NCBI RefSeq assembly: GCF_905475465.1
Contig: NC_062250.1
Location: 9,136,501 to 9,200,500 of the forward strand
Direction of reading: 5' to 3'
Source: Pieris napi
Lineage: Eukaryota > Arthropoda > Insecta > Lepidoptera > Pieridae
DNA length: 64,000 nucleotides
The translations under genes and the position numbers were made by a program. How positions within the stretch are numbered: position 1 is the stretch's first letter; the number at the start of each line of letters is the position of its first letter. Of this stretch, positions 55,901 to 64,000 are shown one piece after another. The notes below the pieces were generated by a model. The model was given only the letters and a program-made list of their open reading frames with translations. It was not told the DNA's origin and did no database searches.

Positions 55901-58900
55901 GTATCGACATGAAACTACCACCATTCGATGCGAAATTTTTCCTAGATGGTTTATGGCTATTTATTTATTAATCTATATATATAATGAAAATGGTCTTCGT
56001 TTGAGGCTCAATCCTAACCTAACCTAACCTAACCTAAACCACTGATCGTATCGACATGAAACTACCACTATTCGATGCGAAATTTTTCCTAGATGGTGTA
56101 TGGTTATTTAATTATTAATCTATATATATATAATGAAAATCGTCTTCGTTTGAGGCTCAATCCTAACCTAACCTAACCTAACCTAACCTAACCTAACCTA
56201 ACCTAAACCACTGATCGTATCGACATGAAACTACCACCATTCGATGCGAAATTTTTCCTAGATGGTTTATGGCTATTTATTTATTAATCTATATATATAT
56301 AATGAAAATGGTCTTCGTTTGAGGCTCAATCCTAACCTAACCTAACCTAAACCACTGATCGTATCGACATGAAACTACCACCATTCGATGCGAAATTTTT
56401 CCTAGATGGTTTATGGCTATTTATTTATTAATCTATATATATATAATGAAAATGGTCTTCGTTTGAGGCTCAATCCTAACCTAACCTAACCTAACCCACT
56501 GATCGTATCGACATGAAACTACCACCATTCGATGCGAAATTTTTCCTAGATGGTTTATGGCTATTTATTTATTAATCTATATATATATAATGAAAATGGT
56601 CTTCGTTTGAGGCTCAATCCTAACCTAACCTAACCTAACCTAACCTAACCTAAACCACTGATCGTATCGACATGAAACTACCACCATTCGATGCGAAATT
56701 TTTCCTAGATGGTTTATGGCTATTTATTTATTAATCTATATATATAATGAAAATGGTCTTCGTTTGAGGCTCAATCCTAACCTTACCTAACCTAACCTAA
56801 CCTAAACCACTGATCGTATCGACATGAAACTACCACCATTCGATGCGAAATTTTTCCTAGATGGTTTATGGCTATTTATTTATTAATCTATATATATATA
56901 ATGAAAATGGTCTTCGTTTGAGGCTCAATCCTAACCTAACCTAACCTAACCTAAACCACTGATCGTATCGACATGAAACTACCACCATTCGATGCGAAAT
57001 TTTTCCTAGATGGTTTATAGCTATTTATTTATTAATTTATATATATAATAAAAATGGTCTTCGTTTGAGGCTCAATCCTAACCTTACCTAACCTAACCTA
57101 ACCTAACCTAAACCACTGATCGTATCGACATGAAACTACCACCATTCGATGCGAAATTTTTCCTAGATGGTTTATGGCTATTTATTTATTAATCTATATA
57201 TATATAATGAAAATGGTCTTCGTTTGAGGCTCAATCCTAACCTAACCTAACCTAACCTAACCTAAACCACTGATCGTATCGACATGAAACTACCACCATT
57301 CGATGCGAAATTTTTCCTAGATGGTTTATGGCTATTTATTTATTAATCTATATATATATAATGAAAATGGTCTTCGTTTGAGGCTCAATCCTAACCTAAC
57401 CTAACCTAAACCACTGATCGTATCGACATGAAACTACCACCATTCGATGCGAAATTTTTCCTAGATGGTTTATGGCTATTTATTTATTAATCTATATATA
57501 TATAATGAAAATGGTCTTCGTTTGAGGCTCAATCCTAACCTAACCTAACCTAACCTAACCTAACCTAACCTAACCTAAACCACTGATCGTATCGACATGA
57601 AACTACCACCATTCGATGCGAAATTTTTCCTAGATGGTTAATGGCTATTTATATATTAATCTATATATATATAATGAAAATGGTCTTCGTTTAAGGCTCA
57701 ATCCTAACCTAACCTAACCTAACCTAACCTAAACCACTGATCGTATCGACATGAAACTACCACCATTCGATGCGAAATTTTTCCTAGATGGTTTATGGCT
57801 ATTTATTTATTAATCTATATATATATAATGAAAATGGTTTTCGTTTGAGGCTCAATCCTAACCTAACCTAACCTAACCTAACCTAACCTAACCTAACCTA
57901 ACCTAACCTAACCTAACCTAACCTAACCTAACCTAACCTAACCTAACCTAACCTAAACCACTGATCGTATCGACATGAAACTACCACTATTCGATGCGAA
58001 ATTTTTCCTAGATGGTGTATGGTTATTTAATTATTAATCTATATATATATAATGAAAATCGTCTTCGTTTGAGGCTCAATCCTAACCTAACCTAACCTAA
58101 CCTAACCTAACCTAACCTAACCTAAACCACTGATCGTATCGACATGAAACTACCACCATTCGATGCGAAATTTTTCCTAGATGGTTTATGGCTATTTATT
58201 TATTAATCTATATATATATAATGAAAATGGTCTTCGTTTGAGGCTCAATCCTAACCTAACCTAACCTAAACCACTGATCGTATCGACATGAAACTACCAC
58301 CATTCGATGCGAAATTTTTCCTAGATGGTTTATGGCTATTTATTTATTAATCTATATATATATAATGAAAATGGTCTTCGTTTGAGGCTCAATCCTAACC
58401 TAACCTAACCTAACCTAACCTAAACCACTGATCGTATCGACATGAAACTACCACCATACGATGCGAAATTTTTCCTAGATGGTTTATGGCTATTTATTTA
58501 TTAATCTATATATATATAATGAAAATGGTTTTCGTTTGAGGCTCAATCCTAACCTAACCTAACCTAACCTAACCTAACCTAACCTAACCTAACCTAACCT
58601 AAACCACTGATCGTATCGACATGAAACTACCACCATTCGATGCGAAATTTTTCCTAGATGGTTTATGGCTATTTATTTATTAATCTATATATATAATGAA
58701 AATGGTCTTCGTTTGAGGCTCAATCCTAACCTAACCTAACCTAACCTAAACCACTGATCGTATCGACATGAAACTACCACTATTCGATGCGAAATTTTTC
58801 CTAGATGGTGTATGGTTATTTAATTATTAATCTATATATATATAATGAAAATGGTCTTCGTTTGAGGCTCAATCCTAACCTAACCTAACCTAACCTAACC

Positions 58901-61900
58901 TAACCTAAACCACTGATCGTATCGACATGAAACTACCACCATTCGATGCGAAATTTTTCCTAGATGGTTTATGGCTATTTATATATTAATCTATATATAT
59001 ATAATGAAAATGGTCTTCGTTTGAGGCTCAATCCTAACCTAACCTAACCTAACCTAACCTAACCTAACCTAAACCACTGATCGTATCGACATGAAACTAC
59101 CACCATTCGATGCGAAATTTTTCCTAGATGGTTTATGGCTATTTATTTATTAATCTATATATATATAATGAAAATGGTCTTCGTTTGAGGCTCAATCCTA
59201 ACCTAACCTAACCTAACCTAACCTAACCTAACCTAACCTAAACCACTGATCGTATCGACATGAAACTACCACCATTCGATGCGAAATTTTTCCTAGATGG
59301 TTTATGGCTATTTATATATTAATCTATATATATATAATGAAAATGGTCTTCGTTTGAGGCTCAATCCTAACCTAACCTAACCTAACCTAACCTAAACCAC
59401 TGATCGTATCGACATGAAACTACCACCATTCGATGCGAAATTTTTCCTAGATGGTTTATGGCTATTTATTTATTAATCTATATATATATAATGAAAATGG
59501 TTTTCGTTTGAGGCTCAATCCTAACCTAACCTAACCTAACCTAACCTAACCTAAACCACTGATCGAATCGACATGAAACTACCACCATTCGATGCGAAAT
59601 TTTTCCTAGATGGTTTATGGCTATTTATTTATTAATCTATATATATATAATGAAAATGGTCTTCGTTTGAGGCTCAATCCTAACCTAACCTAACCTAAAC
59701 CACTGATCGTATCGACATGAAACTACCACCATTCGATGCGAAATTTTTCCTAGATGGTTTATGGCTATTTATTTATTAATCTATATATATATATAATGAA
59801 AATGGTCTTCGTTTGAGGCTCAATCCTAACCTAACCTAACCTAACCTAACCTAAACCACTGATCGTATCGACATGAAACTACCACCATTCGATGCGAAAT
59901 TTTTCCTAGATGGTTTATGGCTATTTATTTATTAATCTATATATATATAATGAAAATGGTCTTCGTTTGAGGCTCAATCCTAACCTAACCTAACCTAACC
60001 TAACCTAAACCACTGATCGTATCGACATGAAACTACCACCATTCGATGCGAAATTTTTCCTAGATGGTTTATGGCTATTTATTTATTAATCTATATATAT
60101 ATAATGAAAATGGTCTTCGTTTGAGGCTCAATCCTAACCTAACCTAACCTAAACCACTGATCGTATCGACATGAAACTACCACCATTCGATGCGAAATTT
60201 TTCCTAGATGGTTTATGGCTATTTATTTATTAATCTATATATATATAATGAAAATGGTCTTCGTTTGAGGCTCAATCCTAACCTAACCTAACCTAACCTA
60301 ACCTAAACCACTGATCGTATCGACATGAAACTACCACCATTCGATGCGAAATTTTTCCTAGATGGTTTATGGCTATTTATTTATTAATCTATATATATAT
60401 AATGAAAATGGTCTTCGTTTGAGGCTCAATCCTAACCTAACCTAACCTAACCTAACCTAAACCACTGATCGTATCGACATGAAACTACCACCATTCGATG
60501 CGAAATTTTTCCTAGATGGTTTATGGCTATTTATTTATTAATCTATATATATATAATGAAAATGGTCTTCGTTTGAGGCTCAATCCTAACCTAACCTAAC
60601 CTAACCTAACCTAACCTAACCTAACCTAAACCACTGATCGTATCGACATGAAACTACCACCATTCGATGCGAAATTTTTCCTAGATGGTTTATGGCTATT
60701 TATTTATTAATCTATATATATAATGAAAATGGTCTTCGTTTGAGGCTCAATCCTAACCTTACCTAACCTAACCTAACCTAACCTAAACCACTGATCGTAT
60801 CGACATGAAACTACCACCATTCGATGCGAAATTTTTCCTAGATGGTTTATGGCTATTTATTTATTAATCTATATATATATAATGAAAATGGTCTTCGTTT
60901 GAGGCTCAATCCTAACCTAACCTAACCTAACCTAACCTTAACCACTGATCGTATCGACATGAAACTACCACCATTCGATGCGAAATTTTTCCTAGATGGT
61001 TTATGGCTATTTATTTATTAATCTATATATATATAATGAAAATGGTCTTCGTTTGAGGCTCAATCCTAACCTAACCTAACCTAACCTAAACCACTGATCG
61101 TATCGACATGAAACTACCACCATTCGATGCGAAATTTTTCCTAGATGGTTTATGACTTTTTATTTATTAATCTATATATATATAATGAAAATGGTCTTCG
61201 TTTGAGGCTCAATCCTAACCTAACCTAACCTAACCTAACCTAACCTAAACCACTGATCGTATCGACATGAAACTACCACCATTCGATGCGAAATTTTTCC
61301 TAGATGGTTTATGGCTATTTATTTATTAATCTATATATATAATAAAAATGGTCTTCGTTTGAGGCTCAATCCTAACTTTACCTAACCTAACCTTACCTAA
61401 ACCACTGATCGTATCGACATGAAACTACCACCATTCGATGCGAAATTTTTCCTAGATGGTTTATGGCTATTCATTTATTAATCTATATATATATAATGAA
61501 AATGGTTTTCGTTTGAGGCTCAATCCTAACCTAACCTAACCTAACCTAACCTAACCTAACCTAACCTAAACCACTGATCGTATCGACATGAAACTACCAC
61601 CATTCGATGCGAAATTTTTCCTAGATGGTTTATGGCTATTTATTTATTAATCTATAAATATATAATGAAAATGGTCTTCGTTTGAGGCTCAATCCTAACC
61701 TAACCTAACCTAAACCACTGATCGTATCGACATGAAACTACCACCATTCGATGCGAAATTTTTCCTAGATGGTTTATGGCTATTTATTTATTAATCTATA
61801 TATATATAATGAAAATGGTCTTCGTTTGAGGCTCAATCCTAACCTAACCTAACCTAACCTAACCTAAACCACTGATCGTATCGACATGAAACTACCACCA

Positions 61901-64000
61901 TTCGATGCGAAATTTTTCCTAGATGGTTTATGGCTATTTATTTATTAATCTATATATATATAATGAAAATGGTCTTCGTTTGAGGCTCAATCCTAACCTA
62001 ACATAACCTAAACCACTGATCGTATCGACATGAAACTACCACCATTCGATGCGAAATTTTTCCTAGATGGTTTATGGCTATTTATTTATTAATCTATATA
62101 TATATAATGAAAATGGTCTTCGTTTGAGGCTCAATCCTAACCTAACCTAACCTAAACCACTGATCGTATCGACATGAAACTACCACCATTCGATGCGAAA
62201 TTTTTCCTAGATGGTTTATGGCTATTTATTTATTAATCTATATATATAATGAAAATGGTCTTCGTTTGAGGCTCAATCCTAACCTAACCTAACCTAACCT
62301 AAACCACTGATCGTATCGACATGAAACTACCACTATTCGATGCGAAATTTTTCCTAGATGGTGTATGGTTATTTAATTATTAATCTATATATATATAATG
62401 AAAATCGTCTTCGTTTGAGGCTCAATCCTAACCTAACCTAACCTAACCTAACCTAACCTAACCTAACCTAAACCACTGATCGTATCGACATGAAACTACC
62501 ACCATTCGATGCGAAATTTTTCCTAGATGGTTTATGGCTATTTATTTATTAATCTATATATATAATGAAAATGGTCTTCGTTTGAGGCTCAATCCTAACC
62601 TAACCTAACCTAACCTAAACCACTGATCGTATCGACATGAAACTACCACTATTCGATGCGAAATTTTTCCTAGATGGTGTATGGTTATTTAATTATTAAT
62701 CTATATATATATAATGAAAATCGTCTTCGTTTGAGGCTCAATCCTAACCTAACCTAACCTAACCTAACCTAACCTAACCTAACCTAACCTAACCTAAACC
62801 ACTGATCGTATCGACATGAAACTACCACCATTCGATGCGAAATTTTTCCTAGATGGTTTATGGCTATTTATTTATTAATCTATATATATATAATGAAAAT
62901 GGTCTTCGTTTGAGGCTCAATCCTAACCTAACCTAACCTAAACCACTGATCGTATCGACATGAAACTACCACCATTCGATGCGAAATTTTTCCTAGATGG
63001 TTTATGGCTATTTATTTATTAATCTATATATATATAATGAAAATGGTCTTCGTTTGAGGCTCAATCCTAACCTAACCTAACCTAACCTAACCTAAACCAC
63101 TGATCGTATCGACATGAAACTACCACCATTCGATGCGAAATTTTTCCTAGATGGTTTATGGCTATTTATATATTAATCTATATATATATAATGAAAATGG
63201 TCTTCGTTTGAGGCTCAATCCTAACCTAACCTAACCTAACCTAACCTAACCTAACCTAAACCACTGATCGTATCGACATGAAACTACCACCATTCGATGC
63301 GAAATTTTTCCTAGATGGTTTATGGCTATTTATTTATTAATCTATATATATATAATGAAAATGGTCTTCGTTTGAGGCTCAATCCTAACCTAACCTAACC
63401 TAACCTAACCTAACCTAACCTAACCTAAACCACTGATCGTATCGACATGAAACTACCACCATTCGATGCGAAATTTTTCCTAGATGGTTTATGGCTATTT
63501 ATTTATTAATCTATATATATATAATGAAAATGGTCTTCGTTTGAGGCTCAATCCTAACCTAACCTAACCTAACCTAACCTAAACCACTGATCGTATCGAC
63601 ATGAAACTACCACCATTCGATGCGAAATTTTTCCTAGATGGTTTATGGCTATTTATTTATTAATCTATATATATATAATGAAAATGGTTTTCGTTTGAGG
63701 CTCAATCCTAACCTAACCTAACCTAACCTAACCTAACCTAAACCACTGATCGAATCGACATGAAACTACCACCATTCGATGCGAAATTTTTCCTAGATGG
63801 TTTATGGCTATTTATTTATTAATCTATATATATATATAATGAAAATGGTCTTCGTTTGAGGCTCAATCCTAACCTAACCTAACCTAAACCACTGATCGTA
63901 TCGACATGAAACTACCACCATTCGATGCGAAATTTTTCCTAGATGGTTTATGGCTATTTATTTATTAATCTATATATATTTATAATGAAAATGGTCTTCG
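52937..64000 (+). repeat. Satellite array with an internal (CCTAA)n telomere-type tract in each monomer
   Basis: After finishing the interrupted first monomer, the array runs to the window end. Monomer starts (TC of tctatatata) counted by hand fall at 53,061, 53,218, 53,377, 53,561 and so on to 63,969: 70 starts, 69 complete units, mean period about 158 bp. Order in a unit: (TA)n; atgaaaatggtcttcgtttg; aggctcaat; (CCTAA)n; accactgatcgtatcgacat; gaaactaccaccattcgatg; cgaaatttttcctagatggt; ttatggctatttatttatta. The non-telomeric part is 124 bp, or 122 when one TA is lost. The CCTAA count runs from about 4 to about 20 (57,857-57,957), giving lengths of 144-224 in 5-bp steps. Bodies differ by few substitutions, so the array is homogenised. 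No ORF spans it. Confidence 0.96.
57855..57957 (+). repeat. Longest telomere-type tract: about 20 CCTAA
   Basis: Uninterrupted (CCTAA) run inside the monomer starting at 57,814, about three times the array mean. The matching monomer of the duplicated block, at 55,301, has about half as many. Confidence 0.9.

Noticed and set aside
52937..64000. CRISPR-like array of repeats and spacers
   Set aside because: The variable part is only CCTAA copy number, not unique spacers, and the sequence is eukaryotic satellite.
52937..64000. True chromosome-end telomere
   Set aside because: The telomere repeat is broken every 124 bp by a constant body and runs in the wrong orientation for a right-hand tip.

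Overview
The window looks like non-coding, transposon-rich DNA from a moth or butterfly. I found no convincing host protein gene, rRNA or true tRNA gene. The lepidopteran assignment rests on four things: (TTAGG)n-type arrays (insect telomere repeat), many copies of a tRNA-derived SINE that resembles the Metulj-type SINEs of butterflies, short Helitrons ending in CTAG with the usual lepidopteran body, and an R1-clade LINE sitting in telomere-type repeats. The assignment comes from recognition, not a database search.

Positions 1-49,832 are a graveyard of old, mostly short elements. They include 15 SINE copies of one family and one of another; 3' ends and reverse-transcriptase scraps of Jockey/CR1-like, RTE-like and other LINEs; about eight short Helitron copies; several PIF/Harbinger-type elements with TTA target duplications (12,265-13,301, 15,664-16,033, 33,683-34,920); a pogo/Tc1-like MITE flanked by TA (45,452-46,047); a fold-back MITE (28,355-28,589); and a probable solo LTR (47,311-47,857). 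The remaining sequence is AT-rich with only short chance ORFs.

Positions 49,833-64,000 are one large satellite array cut by one retrotransposon. By hand I count about 70 monomers. Each has a 122-124 bp body beginning TCTATATATA and an internal (CCTAA)n tract of about 4 to 20 copies, so the period moves in 5 bp steps from 144 to 224 bp (mean near 158 bp). Blocks of monomers with identical length series recur 2,513 bp and 4,187 bp apart, which points to recent segmental amplification.

The only long coding sequence is a 5'-truncated R1-clade LINE ORF2 on the minus strand (50,159-52,936: end of endonuclease, reverse transcriptase, CCHC knuckle). Its poly(A) end joins CCTAACC of the leftmost monomer, and its broken 5' end joins CTAACC. 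The element therefore lies inside the telomere-type tract of a satellite monomer, at the CC|TAA position and in the orientation expected for TRAS-type telomere-specific LINEs. The most interesting system here is this pairing: a satellite that carries telomeric repeats in every monomer and thereby supplies target sites for a telomere-specific retrotransposon away from a simple chromosome end.
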